From Psettodes erumei (taxonomy: Eukaryota; Chordata; Actinopteri; Pleuronectiformes; Psettodidae): a DNA stretch of 64,000 bases. Made by a program: the position numbers and the translations under genes. Positions within the stretch are counted from its first letter, which is position 1, and the number at the start of each line of letters is the position of its first letter. The stretch spans positions 27,315-91,314 of the forward strand of contig JAFBJZ010000661.1 of the NCBI GenBank assembly GCA_016785225.1, in the 5' to 3' direction. Under the pieces are notes generated by a model. The model made no database searches. It worked only from the letters and a program-made list of their open reading frames with translations, and was not told the DNA's origin. Below are positions 32,390-44,810 of the stretch, piece after piece.

Positions 32390-34721
32390 AGTGTTTATTG
32401 TCATTTGCACAGTAAAGAAACACGTTTCCCTGTACAATGAAATTCTTACTTTGCTGTCCACTCAGAGTACCAGCAATAAGTAGACACAAGAAATTGTATT
32501 AAAAGTAGTGTGTATATATAAAAAGAAGAAAAATAGATAACACAGAACAGTAAATACAAAAATAGTAACTATAAAGAAATAACTGTACATCAGTGCAAAT
32601 AACAACGTAAACTATACCTTAGTGCAAGAGATTTAGACTGGTTTGTAAACAGCAGACATTAAAGTTTTTAAAGTGACTTTGGCTGTTAATTAAAGTGACT
32701 TTAGCTATTGAGGGTTCTGATGGCAGTCGGGCAGAATGAGTTTTTTAAACGGGTTGTCCTGCATTTCACACTCCTGTACCTCCGTTCTGAGGGCAGGAGT
32801 GAGTCCATGCTGTGGGTGGGTATTGTCCTTCATAATGGTGGCAGCTCTCCTGTGGACTCTGCGGTGGTAGATGCCATGCAGAGAGGGCAGTGGAGACCTG
32901 ATGATCCTCTCAGCTGTCTTTACCACTTTCTGCAGGCGTTTGCGGTACATGGCCGTAGTGCTGCCATACCACACAGTGATGCCATTGGTCAGGCTGCTCT
33001 CTACAAAGCAGCTGTAGTAGTTGCTGAGGATCTTTGTGGACATGCCAAACTTCCACAGCCTCCTCAAGAAATACAGCCGCTGTTGAGCTTTCTTGACCAG
33101 CTGTGTTGTGTTGGTGGTCCACGTGAGGTCCTCAGTGATGTGGACGCCCAGGTATTTAAAGCTGCTCACCCTCTCCACTTCAAGTTCCCGGATAAACAGT
33201 GGCTGATGAGGTCTCCTCCCCTTCCTCATGTCCACTATCATCTCCTTTGTCTTTTCTGTGTTTAGGATGAGGTTGTTGCCCTCGCACCATGACACCAGAC
33301 TGCCCACCTCCGTCCTGTAGGCCACTTCGTCCCCCGCAGTGATACGTCCTATCACTGCATTGTCGTCAGCAAACTTCAGGATGATGTTGTCCTTGTGGGA
33401 GGCGACGCAGTCATGTGTGAACAGGGTGTAGAGGATGGGGCTGAGGACACATCCCTGTGGAGTTCCGATGTTTGTGATGATGCTGGCTGATGTGTTATTT
33501 CCAATCCTGACAGACTGGGGTCTGCCAGTCAGGAAGTCAAACAGCCAGTCACAGAAGGTCGGGTGGAGACCAAGTTTGAACAGTTTGTGGGTGAGTTTGT
33601 AGGGGATGACCATATTGAAGGCAGAGCTGTAATCCACAAAGAGCATCCTGATGTAGGAGTCTTTGTTTTCCAGGTGGGACAGGGAATAATGGAGGAGGGC
33701 TGTGATGGCATCTGAGGTGGGCCTGTTGGGCCGGTAGGCATACTGCAGGGGTCCAGTGTATCCGGAATGCTGTTCTGGATGTGCGCCAGCACCACTCTCT
33801 CAAAGCACTTCATAATGATTGGAGTGACTGCTACTGAAGTGTAGTCATTCAGGCAGGTGGGTGGGCTCTTCTTACGGAGGGAGACGATGGTTGTGGTTTT
33901 GAAGCAGGAGGGAACTGTGATCTGGCTCAGGGAAAGGTTGAAGATGGAGGTGAGGACATCAGCCAGCTCGTTGGCACATGCTCTGAGAGCACGGTCAGGG
34001 ATGTTGTCCGGTCCTGCTGCCTTGTGGGGGTTGATTCTCTTCAGGACTTTGTGTACCTGACCTGTTAGTGGCGGTGAGGGGGGTCCGGTGGTCCAGGTGT
34101 GTGTCTCTGTGCTGTTGGTTGTGGGCTCAAAGCGGGTGTAGAATCTGTTGAGGTCATCTGGCAGGCTGTCTATGTGACTGATGGTGCTGGTGGTGGTCCT
34201 GTAGTCTGTGATATGCTGCAAGCCCTTCCACATCTGCCCGGAGTCAGCAGTGGAATAGAAGCTGTCCAGCTTCTCCCTATACTGCCTCTTTGCTGCTGTG
34301 ATAGCCTTTCTCAGTCTGTACTCAGACTGAGAAAGACTGTACTTTGTACTCAGCCTCGTTGCCGGATTTAAATGCAATGGAGCGAGCACGCAGCATGTTT
34401 CGTACCTGAGTGTTTACCCAGGGCTTCTGGTTGGGGAACTTCCTGACCTGTATGGTGGGCACGATGTTATCAACGCAGGTGCTAATGTACCCAGTCACAT
34501 ACTCAGCGTAATCCTGTACACTGACAGAGGAGTCCTCCAGAGTGGCTGCAGTTTTAAATACATCCCAGTCTGTCGTAGCAAAACAGTCCTGCAGGGTGCT
34601 TTCAGTGTCTGAGTTCCAGAGTTGGATGTGTTTTATGACTGGGTTTGTTTGCTTCAGTCTATGTCTGTAGGCAGGGTACATAAACAGAGAGATGTGGTCA
34701 GAGTGTCCAAAGTTGAACATA
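32390..34721 (-). mobile_element. 5'-truncated CR1/L2-type LINE inserted in the retrovirus
   Basis: Minus-strand ORF pieces at 34322-34720, 33529-34389 and 32705-33646 form one RT-containing ORF broken by two frameshifts. The last piece shows FVDYSSAFN, GTPQGCVLSPILYTLF and KFADDNAV, the RT blocks including the FADD catalytic motif, then FKYLGVHITEDLTW and the thumb region, ending about 30 residues after the HPQHGL block. The 3' UTR at 32390-32700 has the tail typical of fish L2-like LINEs: on the minus strand TTTCATTGTACAGGGAAACG, then AATGACAATAAA. The endonuclease domain is missing. It interrupts the envelope-side half of the retrovirus and is therefore younger. Confidence 0.85.
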
Positions 34722-35794
34722 ATTAAATATCCAAGGTGAACAGGCGGGGACGGCTCTTACGGGATAATCTTGTTGTGCGCAAAAATACTTATAACCATCC
34801 GCATTGTATATTTGTTTCATTTGTGGTTGGGCAGTTTGCTGTATATAACACCATTTTTTAATATTGATGGAGTTCACTGATCGTTCATAACTGGCTGTAG
34901 TAGGCACTTGATCGAGTGTATTTCAGTGTATAGTCAAAATTTCTATGAGGTTTTTCCAGCCAGACTCTTCTGTCCGGGTATTTTAAAGTTACTTGCCCAT
35001 TTGTAAGCTCCACTTTTATTCTGTCAGGTACCCAACCTTCTGGAGCAACTTGATACCTGGCCTTCTTCACTTTGGCCCTAGCCACTGGGTGTCGTGCCGT
35101 CTCCCATCACCTCCTCTATTAATTTTTGCTAGGTTACCAGCTCCCAGGGACCTTCCCATCCCTCCGCCTTGGCTGCATCTCTTACACTGTCTGGGAGGGG
35201 GTTTGGTCCTGCTGTGTATCCTGAAGTCTCGGGGTCTCTACACACCCGGAACACCAATAGCACCTGTATCATACCCATCAGTGGATCAGCTAGGGGTCCT
35301 TCCCCTAGCCCATAAGGCCATGCTGCCTTTATGGCTCAGCCTGGCTGTGTTCTCATGGGGGCTGAATTCCTTTTCACATGCTCCCTTCTCAGGACACGCA
35401 GGGGGTGCTGATGGCTGTGGCAATGTCCATACGGCTGCCGATTTTTCCTCAGTTGAAGTCGTTGGTGCCCATACATCCGTAGGGGCTGTGGGGGTCGATA
35501 CTGGCCTTGCCGGAGTTCGCTCTTCAATACCAAGCCCACGTCTTGGTTTTTGCAGTTGAAGAGGATTGGTAAAGCACTTTACCTGCCATCCATTGGCTTC
35601 AGCCACTCCCAGTAACCGTCCATGTCTCTGCACCATCCGGTAGCCATTACAGGGTATTATTGCCTCCCCGTCCCAATGACAGTAACATCCAGCAAGCACC
35701 GGTGTGGTTCAACACAAGTCCCACTGTGTGATTTTCTTCAGGCAGGGCAGGTAATTTAACCGGCATTTCCCACACACGTGGGCATCCAAAACTT
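34722..35794 (-). pseudogene. Unassigned retroviral region, minus strand
   Basis: Minus-strand frames at 35286-35699 and 34885-35085 lie between the integrase-like block and the envelope-like end, where the end of pol and start of env are expected. The first is proline/threonine-rich at its end. No family motif was identified. Confidence 0.3.
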
Positions 35795-36673
35795 TCACTG
35801 CTCGAGGACCCGGGTCACTGCATTCCCCTTGATTGGCATGTGACCTGATGGGTTTCTCCAGCCCATTGAATCTTCAGTCCAGTGGTAGCATAGCATACCG
35901 CAGTTATTCACTTCATACCACCGGATCAGTTCAGGTTCTTCTGACAGGAGGCCCTTCATGATCCATTGAAATTTTGCTCCTCTTCGCAAAAGTACCACTC
36001 CTTTAATGCTGGCCAATTTAACAAAGAGTGGAAGACTGGGTGTGTTTCCAGCCATTATGAGTCTCGGTTGATAATTCTCTTCACTATTCCGTTCGCTTGT
36101 GGTGTATATGATGGGGAATAAATTCTTATTACTCCCCGTTCTTGACACCATCGATCCACCTGGGTGTTGCAAAAGTTTGAAGCATTGTCTGTCCTGTTTG
36201 TTTGGCACTCCCAAGGCACAGCAGACTTGCTCAAGCATACTTATCACACTGTTGACATTTGTTATCTTTGTTTCACAACCACGTATGCCAACATTGAGTC
36301 CACAAGACCTGATAGGTACTTTTCTCCTTTCTTCTCTGTTATTCCCATGGGTCCAGCCACATCCTTGCATTCCTTCCATGGGATTGTGCTTCTTATGGTG
36401 AGTCCTTTCACTCTCTGCCCTTGCTTCCCAGCATTGTACTGCCCACATACCTTTGCTGTCTTTAAGGGTCTTATGAATCTGTTTCATGGAGATCCAGAGT
36501 TGCAACTTTTCCAATTCCCTTTTTGTTGGCATGACACCTGCATGGCCCAGTTCCTCAAGAACTGCCTGCACCACACTCACCACAGAATCTTCTGGGACCA
36601 CCTTTCCCTTAGGCATTTCTTCCCATTTCCCACTTCCTACAAAGATGAGTCTTTGCTGCACATAGTGATCCAC
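35795..36673 (-). pseudogene. Integrase-like remnant of the endogenous retrovirus
   Basis: A 292-codon minus-strand frame. Its middle part resembles the catalytic core of retroviral integrases in segment order, but the frame has shifted and catalytic acidic residues cannot be aligned confidently. The C-terminal third keeps Trp/Tyr-rich blocks. It is clearly inactive. Confidence 0.45.
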
Positions 36674-36824
36674 TTTGTCATTTCTTTGCTAGTGAGCTCC
36701 TTCTCAAACGTGTGCACACTGATGCACCACTTTGAGGTCCATGTTTTAGCCTCAACTCAGGTCTTTTGGTCCATAATTCTTGATGGGCTCATCAGTAATT
36801 ATGGACTCCTTTGCCTTTTGCTGT

Positions 36825-37372
36825 TCAAAACCATTTTTTAGGAATCTTAGGATTAGGAATAGGATTTCTTAGGATCTCCCTCAGGCTGCCAGGTTCCTCT
36901 GCTGGGTCCTCATCGGCACTGTCCTCACTGTGGTTGTCCTCCCTGGCTGGAGTGAGTGTCATGTCTGCCGCATTGAGGTCATCATGTCCCAAAATACAGC
37001 CCAGTTGCAGGTCCAGCTCTGCCAGCGTCTTTGTCATGACATTGATCTGCTCCTGGAGTTGCCTCTCGTCTCCACGTCACTTTCCCCATTACTGTCACCC
37101 TTGTCTGCCATAGCTCCGTCGTCATCACTGCAGGTTACTGTCTTCCATTTCTGTAGTCAGCCACTTAATCCATTGGCTGGTGGCCGTGCTGCCAGATACC
37201 CAAGTGGGGCTTTTGGCAACCACCAACATCTGGCTTGGTCTCCCCCTTGGCTTCCACTTTTCTTCCAAAAAGTACATGTGTCTCGTACTGTTTTCTCTAT
37301 TTCACTCACATCCTTGTAGCTGGGGCTCAACTGCTTCAAGAAGTTTTGACGATCGTCATCCCAGCTTGACAT
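36825..37372 (-). pseudogene. Gag-like remnant of the endogenous retrovirus
   Basis: Two short frames on the minus strand (37157-37372 and 36825-37037) lie about 500 bases after the primer-binding site, where gag begins. The first starts with a methionine and is charged and helical; the second is acidic. No zinc-knuckle motif is visible. Identity as Gag is from position only. Confidence 0.4.
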
Positions 37373-37862
37373 TCCTACCCCTAAAGGAAATCAGGGTGCA
37401 GGGGGTTGAATGGAAGATGTCCACCGTGGGGTTCTCCACCGCTGATCGTCCTGCCTCATTTTCATCCAGCATAGTGGCTCTTTTCTCTCTCTTTGTTTGG
37501 AGGTCTGGCTGCTGCCATCTCTCTTTATCATAGTGGGTTGTCTCATGCTCCCAAGCCTCTCTCGGTACCCTGAGTAAGGAGGGAGATAGAAGGTCGGACT
37601 GTTCCTCTGCACTCAGTCAGGTTGTTGCAACTCCAATGCACGCCTTATGTGCTCGGCCGGCCCTTTCCTTAGGCTCTGGTGCATGCTCTCTTGATCCTGC
37701 CTGCACCCGCAGTTCCTGCGGGTCAGACTCATCAGTTTTCTCTTTCACTGACAGCCAGTTGGATCACCGCTGCCACCACTGATGATCCTTTTCCAGGGTT
37801 TGGCAAGAACTGCTCTCTCTCTCAGTTGGGTTCTTCCTTAGGCTCGATACTTAAACTCTCAA

Positions 37863-37880
37863 GCCCCATGTTGGGTGCCA
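37863..37880 (-). promoter_or_regulatory. Retroviral primer-binding site, lysine tRNA type
   Basis: The minus strand reads TGGCACCCAACATGGGGC, two differences from the site complementary to tRNA-Lys1,2 used by several retroviruses including foamy viruses. It sits two bases from the LTR edge, as expected. Confidence 0.65.
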
Positions 37881-37882
37881 CA

Positions 37883-39241
37883 TGTCGAAACCGCAGGTCT
37901 TAACTTCTCCAATACAGGTGGATATTAATCCTGATCCAGTCTTTAATCTATTAAAATACTCTTCTCCTCTTACTAGATTAATTATCAGCTAAAGTCCAAC
38001 CAGCCCCTATGTTTTATAACTACCATAAGGGATTCTACTCATTCACCTTCGAAGATATTATTAGAGAGGAAGAATATTTACTGGATTTATTGTGAAGAGA
38101 CTCGCCCAGCCACTCACTGCCTTCATCCAAGCGCCTATCCTACTTCCACTAAGTATGAACCACACCCTGTACAGCCCTCAACAGTTTGGGTGTTGTGCAG
38201 CCTCAGTCATCGAGTCATGCTTCGGGCTCTTGGTGAATCGCTAAGTGTAGTTTAAAGACCTTGTTAGGTCCTGAGGATCTGCTTTAAAATCTTGGGGATT
38301 AGAGCAACCTGTGAGAATATTTTCTTTAGATGTAATAGCACACTATTTTCTTTTTACGTTAGCAAAGAATCCTTAAAAAATGACTAAGATCACTTCTCTT
38401 TAAAGTAATTATTTGTGCAGGTTTATTTATGTATTTTTGGCAGGAGCAAAGCCAACAGCATAATATTCACTCACATATAAATCAAAACCAAATTAAACTA
38501 AAACTTAAATCATCTTTTCACAATCTAAACTAAATTAAGGAGGCTGTTACCTTGTTTGACAATACAATTGGGAAAGAGAGAGTAAATGACTGCTCGGTAA
38601 TGGCTGTCTACCAGTTTCCAATCCTGCCCAAGAACCTGACATTGCTTTTGGTGATTGGCAGCCCCATCCAAGGCTTGGCCAAAGTCCAGAGTATCCTGTC
38701 GCACCGGTGAGAAGTGGGAGACGAAAGACAGGCTTTTTAGTCCAATATTGAGTTCATAAGTTGTTGGTCTGTGAAATTTTCTTTCTTTGGTCTTTATTCC
38801 ATGCTGAGTTGATTCATGAATGCCTTCTGTTCTCCTCAAGATCAACGACGGTAATGATCCTATTGAAACCTCTTCTCTCAATGGCTATCCATGGAGAATG
38901 AGCCCTGATACCTTCATATCTCATCATTTTATGTCTCTCTCTCTGTTTATGTCCTGTTCTTCAGCATCACAACTGTGCCTCACATATTTTGATTGTTACA
39001 CTCACACTCAAACTCAGTTTTTGACATTTGTACAGCCTGACCATATTTGGTACTTCTGTTTAGTTTAGGCAATACTTTGGTACTTCCTTTTTTCAACCAA
39101 GTCCTCCTTGGTGCTTTCCAGCACACACACTTTACACTCATCATGATATGGCTGATTTTCACAGTTACTGTTACATTATTAACAATCACAAAAATCACTT
39201 CATTGAATCAAGTACAATCATCATAGATTCACGTTCGTCAC
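37883..39241 (-). repeat. 5' LTR of the endogenous retrovirus (interrupted)
   Basis: Matches the split solo LTR at 9025-16529. The edge at 37883 is fixed by the primer-binding site two bases away. The far edge is lost because another LTR (from 39242) was inserted; the U3 end was not found beyond it. Confidence 0.75.
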
Positions 39242-39533
39242 TGTTGGACTGGGAACTATCGTGTCCTCCTGCCCGGGAACTTTATACCAGGGGAAGGAAG
39301 TTAATCAATTGCTATCCAGATAGAAGACGCTACTACGGCGTAAGGTTAAACATTTATTTTAGAAGCATGGAAAATGAGCATAGTCAGCACTGACTTCAAT
39401 CTGTCCACTTTAAGACTTGGAGAGATGAAACACCGAACTAAGGAAATCATAAGCTATTATACTTCTGGACCCCTCCTGGGACCAGGGAGTGTTATCCTCT
39501 TAGTGCCAGGGAGTATGACCGTGAGTGTTTATT
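39242..39533 (-). mobile_element. 488-bp LTR family, copy 3, truncated
   Basis: The reverse complement matches the 3' part of the LTR at 28888-29375, starting TGTTGGACTGGGAACT and keeping the polyadenylation region and the block around CTCCTGGGACCAGGG. It is cut off at 39533 where the hairpin modules begin. It lies inside the LTR of the endogenous retrovirus, so it inserted after that provirus. Confidence 0.75.
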
Positions 39534-39916
39534 AGGGCCCGAGTACCTTCAGTGCGAAGGCCCTATTGTAATTCAAGGAATTATTAGGGCCCAAGCACCT
39601 TCTGTGCGAAGGCCCTATTGTAATTCAAGGGATTATTATTAGGGCCCGAGCACCTTCAGTGCGAAGGCCCTTATGTAATTCAAGGGATTATTATTAGGGC
39701 CCGAACACCTTCAGTGCGAAGGCCCTATTGTAATTCGAAAGATTATTATTAGGGCCCGAGCACCTTCAGTGCAAAGGCCCTATTGTAATTCAAGGGATTA
39801 TTAGGGCCCGAGCACCTTCAGTGCGAAGGCCCTATTGTAAATCAAGAGATTATTATTATCATTATTATTAGGGCCCGAGCACCGAAACGGTGCGAAGCCC
39901 TATTGTATTTCAAGGG

Positions 39917-39950
<34 letters not shown>

Positions 39951-40360
39951 GGGCCTGAGCACCCAAACGGTGCAAAGCCCTATTGTATTTCAAGGGATTA
40001 TTATTATTATTTAGGGCCCGAGCACCTTGAGTGCGAAGGCCCTATTGCATTTCAAGGGATTAGTATTATTTTTCTTTTTTTATTATTAGGGCCCGAGCAC
40101 CAAAACGGTGCGAAGCCCTATTGTATTTCAAGGAATTATTATTATTATTATTAGGGCCCGAGCACCGAAACGGTGTGAAGCCCTATTGTATTTCGAGGAA
40201 TTATTATTAGGGCCCGAGCACCGAAACGGTGCGAAGCCCTATTGTATTTCAAGGAATTATTATTAGGGCCCGAGCACCGAAACGGTGCGAAGCCCTATTG
40301 TATTTCAAGGAGTTATTATTATTATTATTATTATTATTAGGGCCCGAGCACCGAAACGAT
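39533..40360 (+). repeat. Fourteen tandem terminal hairpin modules
   Basis: Fourteen copies of a roughly 50-bp unit: stem-loop, CTATTGTA(A/T)TTCAAGG(G/A)ATT, then ATT repeats. The first six are the CACCTTCAGTG loop type; later ones mostly the CACCGAAACGGTG type. The last is cut inside the loop and joins element body sequence at about 40360. Each unit could fold as AGGGCC-GCAC-loop-GTGC-GGCCCT or AGGGC-GCACCG-AAA-CGGTGC-GCCCT. It is non-coding. Confidence 0.85.
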
Positions 40361-43300
40361 TAAGGGTCTCCAGAATGGGCGGGGCAAAATGGCTCGGTGG
40401 CGCCCCCTAGAAATTTTCAAATACCCCTCCCCATTGAGGTTATTTTGACCTGGGCGGATGAAATTCAGTAGGTGTGTGGAACGTCCCCTGACCTTCAAAA
40501 AAGTCTCTTGGGCCATGACTCAAACCTTACAGGAAGTCAGCCATTTTGATTTGAATGTAAAAATTTGGCGTATTTTTCACCATTTGCACGTGTTATATTT
40601 GAACGAACTCCTAGAGATTTCATCGTATCAGCTTCAAACTTAGTGTGCTGACTCTCGACGCCTTGGTGATCAAAAGTTGTTAATGGCTTTTATGGCTCGC
40701 GAAAATGTGGGCGTGGCGGCGCGGCGAGTTTTGATGTTTTGCCAGAAAGCACGAAACTGCCATAACTTCAGCGTATGTGGTCTGATCTCCATCAAACTTC
40801 ACATGTATGATAATACTCCCTTCCCGGAGGTATCCACATATTCATATTCATTGAAAGTCACAGCGCCACCTATTGGCGACAGGAAATCACATGTTTTGTA
40901 CTTTGATGTTCAACATCAAGCATCTAAATCCGATGAAGCTACATTTTACTGTGGTAAGCCTTGAGACATGGTAGATGCTGGATTTACAAGATGGCGTGCT
41001 CCTGCATCATGGCGGCCCCGTGGTGGCCTTGGCGAATTTGGATCGCCGCCATCACCATCAAAGTGCTCTAATTTGCACATACCTTGTCCGATCTGCCTCA
41101 AATTACACATGTATAATCAGAGCACTGGCCTGAAGAGATCTATGGGACTATATGGTCCTATTGTCATAGCGCCACCTATTGGCGCCAAGAAGAAAATTTA
41201 AAAAACCCCTCCCCATTGAGGTTATTTTGACCTGGGCGGATGAAATTCAGTAGGTGTGTGGAACGTCCCCTGACCTTCAAAAAAGTCTCTTGGGCCATGA
41301 CTCAAACCTTACAGGAAGTCAGCCATTTTGATTTGAATGTAAAAATTTGGCGTATCTTTCACCGTTTGCACGTGTTTTATTTGAACGAACTCCTCTTAGA
41401 GATTTCATCGTATCAGCTTCAAACTTGGTGTGCTGACTCTCAAGGCCATGGTGATGAAAAGTGATCAAAAGTTTTTACGGCTTGTAAATGAAATGGGCAT
41501 GGTGACATGGCGAATTTTGATGTTTTGCCACAGTACAAAAGTGCCATAATTTAAGTGTTCATGCTCTGATCCTCATCAAACTTTCCATGTATGATAATAA
41601 TCCTGTCCTTGAGACATCTGCACAATCATATTCAGAATGAACTCCTCCTAGAGATTTCATTGTATCAGCTTCAAACTTGGTGTGCTGACTCTCCAGGCCT
41701 TGGTGATCAAAAGTTGTTAAAGGTTTTTATGGCTCGCAAAAAATGTGGGCGTGGCGGCGCGGCGAGTTTTGATGTTTCGCCAGAAAGCACGAAACTGCCA
41801 TAACTTCAGTGTACGTGCTCTGATCTCAGCCAATCTTCACATGGATGATCATAATCCCCTCCCTGAGACATCTGCATGTTCATATTCCATAAAAGTGACA
41901 GCGCCACCTATTGGCAACAGGAAATCACATGTTTTGTACTTTGACGTTCAACATCAAGTATCTTAATCCGATGAAGCTGAATTTTACTGTGGTAAGCCTG
42001 GAGACATGGTAGATGCTCAGTTCTGAAGATGACATTCTCCCGCCTCCTGGGGTTCCGGTGGCGGGTCAGCGAAGTTGGATCCCTCGCCATCGCCATCTAA
42101 AGTGTTGTAAGTCTCAAATGCCTCATCCGATCTGCTTCAAATTACACACGTACAATTGGGGCGGCGTCCTGAAGAGACCTGAGGGACTATGTTGTCGCAT
42201 TGTTGTAGCGCCACCTATTGGCGACAGGAGGAAATGTTCAAAAACACCTCCCCATCGGGGTTTTCGGGGAAATTCGGGGAATTCAGCGTCAGCCGGGTCC
42301 CCCGAGTTGGCGCAGGGGTGCGAGGGGTGTGACTCTTGAGGCCTTGGTGATCAAAAGTTATCAAAAGCTTTTATGGCTTGCGAATGGAATGGGCGTGGCG
42401 GTATGGTGAATTTTGATGTTTCGCCAGAAAGCACGAAACTGCCATAACTTCAGTGTACGTGCTCCGATCTCAGCCAAACTTCAAATGTATGATAATAATC
42501 CACTCCTTGAGACATCTGCATAATCATATTCCATAAAAGTGACAGCGCCACCTATTGGCAACAGGAAATCACATGTTTTGAACTTTGATGTTCAACATCA
42601 AGTATTTTAATCCGATGAAGCTCAGGTTTACTTTGGTAAGCCTTGAGACATGGTAGATGCTGGATACAGAAGATGGCATACTGCATTATGGTGGCCCCGT
42701 GGCGGCGCGGCGAAGTTGGATCCTTCGCCATCACCATCAAAGTGCTCTAATTTGCACATACCTTGTCCAATGTGCCTCAAATTACACACGTACAATCAGA
42801 GTGGCAGCCTGAAGAGATCTATGGGACACTATGGTCATATTGTCATAGCGCCACCTATTGGAAACAGGAAGAAATATTCAAAAACCCCTCCCCATTGAGG
42901 TTATTTTGACCTCGGTGAATGAAATTGACTATGTGTGTGGAACGTGCCACGAACTTCGAAAAAGTCTCTTGTGGCCATGACTCAAACCTTATAGGAAGTC
43001 AGCCATTTAGACTTGAAGATGAAAATTTGGCAAATTTTTTACGATTCGCATGTGTTATATTTGAACAAACTCCTCTGAGGGATTTCATCGTATCAGCTTC
43101 AAACTTGGTGTGCTGAATCTCGAGGCCTTGGTGATCAAAAGTTATCAAAGGTTTTTATGGCTCAGGAATGAAATGGGCGTGGTGGCATGGCGAATTCTGA
43201 TGTTTCACCAGAAAACCAGAAACTGCCATAAGTTCAGTGTACGTGCTCTGATCTCCATCAAACTTCACATGTAAGATAATAATCCACTCACAAAGACATC

Positions 43301-43458
43301 TACATAATCATATTCCATAAAAGTGACAGCGCCACCTATTGGCGACAGGAAATCACACGTTTTGTACTTTGATGTTCAACATCAAGTATCTAAATCCGAT
43401 GAAGCTAAATTTTACTGTGGTAAGCCTTGAGACATGGTAGATGCTGGATTCAGAAGAT
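40361..43458 (+). mobile_element. Hairpin-ended modular element, cluster 2 body
   Basis: Same module family as cluster 1. Palindromes (CGCCACCTATTGGCG or one-base variants) start at about 40864, 41170, 41902, 42209, 42546, 42849 and 43330. Several modules are rearranged: spacings of 303-307 persist but the longer spacing varies. The normal CACTGCTTGCAG end is missing; the sequence breaks off at 43458. An end-like GTGCGAGGGGTG near 42317 is fused directly to another module, an internal deletion junction. Confidence 0.78.
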
Positions 43459-43928
43459 GGAATGCCATGACATAAAACAATGAGGTAGAAAAAATAGAAT
43501 AAAAATGGACTAGAAGTAAACATAAAAATACGGAATGGGACAAGGGCACTTGAAAAAACACGGGATAAATAGGTAAATAAAGTGCAGCAGCAAGATGATG
43601 TTAATAATACAAATGGTAAGAGGGTTATGTTCCTTTTAGTAATATAGTAATAATATATCTGATATACAGTAATAGCAACAGTAACAGTAGTATCAATAAT
43701 ATAATATAAGGTACTATATATATAATTAATAAATAATAATACATATAATATTATTATCTTCTATTATATAGAAGAAGTAGAAGTGGAACAAAGTTGAGAG
43801 ACTGGAAAGATTGCGAACCCAGGTTCCTGATGCCATTGATGGCTGTGATGGGAAACTAAGTCTGTCCTTAAACAAAATGTCCTTATTAAGTAAATCGCAT
43901 GTGCCAATATTGCTTTTGGACATACTTT
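43459..43928. other. AT-rich spacer, possibly part of an older LTR
   Basis: AT-rich sequence with ATA/TAA runs to about 43760. No coding feature. The last 150 bases may be the upstream part of the older LTR-like sequence that resumes at 44425. Confidence 0.35.
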
Positions 43929-44424
43929 GTACTGCTGGATTATTATGAAACTAAGTGTTCTTATTTTTCATCACACCATGTCATGCCATAGCCTTATGAT
44001 ATGTTAATCACTGCTTCGCTGCTGCTTGCTGATCAAATCAGAATGCACCACATCTGATTTTAACACTCGCTCGGGTCCAGCTAGAGCCGGTCAGCTACAC
44101 ATAGCAAGACACTGATAACACTCAGGGTCGCACTCCCTGGCGCCAGGAGGATAACACTCAAGAATATGCGCCCTGGTCCCAAGAGGAGTCAAGATGTATA
44201 AAAACTTATGATTTCCTTAGTTCGGGACTTCATCTCTCCAACTCTTAAAGTGGACGGGTCGAAGCCTCAGCGCTGACTCTATACTCATCTTCCGTGACTC
44301 TAAAATAAATTGTTAACCATACGCCGTAGTTGCGTCTTCTGTCTTGGTACAATTTGACTAACTTCCTTCCCCTGGAATAAAGTTCCCGGATGAGAGGACG
44401 CGGCAGTGCCCGGTCCCACAGTAC
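43929..44424 (+). mobile_element. Solo LTR, 488-bp family, copy 2, with 4-bp target duplication
   Basis: The LTR runs 43933-44420, starting TGCTGG and ending CCCACA, flanked by GTAC on both sides (43929-43932, 44421-44424). It has the same length as the copy at 28888 and differs at only scattered bases, including the same TATAAAAA and AATAAA elements. A 4-bp duplication is typical of gamma-, epsilon- and spuma-type retroviruses (established). No internal viral sequence is attached. Confidence 0.9.
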
Positions 44425-44681
44425 CTAAGATGGAATTTGAGCTGTCTGGAAAAATTTGTGTATGTAATCAACACTGTATAAAAGGGTTGATTCTATCATT
44501 TGTTGGTGTCCAGACTCTCGAGACCTTCATGTTTGAAAGAGACTGCGCCCTATCCAGCTGAATATCATTGATGATCATTGCTGACTATTGCTGGTTGGCC
44601 CTTTGAATTTGAATTGACTTGTTCTGTAATAAATTCTTTAATTGTTGAAGAGACGTATTGTTGTCTTCATTTCACCTAACA
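44425..44681 (+). repeat. LTR-like promoter/polyadenylation block
   Basis: TATAAAAG at 44477, AATAAA at 44628-44633 and a terminal CCTAACA at 44681 resemble the R-U5 half of another LTR. The solo LTR at 43933 would then have landed inside it. No second copy is visible in the window, so the call is weak. Confidence 0.35.
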
Positions 44682-44810
44682 GATTCTTGTCTCTACAATC
44701 TGGAGGGGAGGAAAGATGTCCAACCCTGGAGACATGCTGAAGGGGTGTTCATTCCAAAAGAAGAAGGGTTTGAAAATTTTGGTCAGCTCTGGATCATCTC
44801 CTTGCTCAGT

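Larger units (their letters stand above)
30250..39241 (-). mobile_element. Decayed endogenous retrovirus, minus strand
   Basis: Old provirus copy in the genome, read from high to low coordinates: long 5' LTR (37883-39241, broken by another LTR), a lysine-tRNA-type primer-binding site (37863-37880), Gag-like frames (36825-37372), an integrase-like block (35795-36673), unassigned frames to 34721, a LINE insertion (about 32390-34721), an envelope transmembrane-like segment (about 31950-32240) and further unassigned frames to about 30300. Protease and most of the reverse transcriptase are absent between the Gag-like and integrase parts. Frameshifts and stops are frequent. No 3' LTR was recognised. 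The very long LTR and the type of primer site suggest a spuma-like (foamy) relation, but this is inference. Confidence 0.65.

Noticed and set aside
32708..33265. 185-codon plus-strand frame
   Set aside because: It is antisense to the LINE reverse transcriptase, whose RT blocks are clear on the minus strand.
34993..36841. Long plus-strand frames (34993-35559, 36164-36841)
   Set aside because: They lie opposite the retroviral minus-strand frames and show no motif; they are shadows.
39533..40360. CRISPR-like regular array
   Set aside because: The intervals are ATT tracts of variable length, not unique spacers, and the host is a vertebrate. The units are transposon ends.
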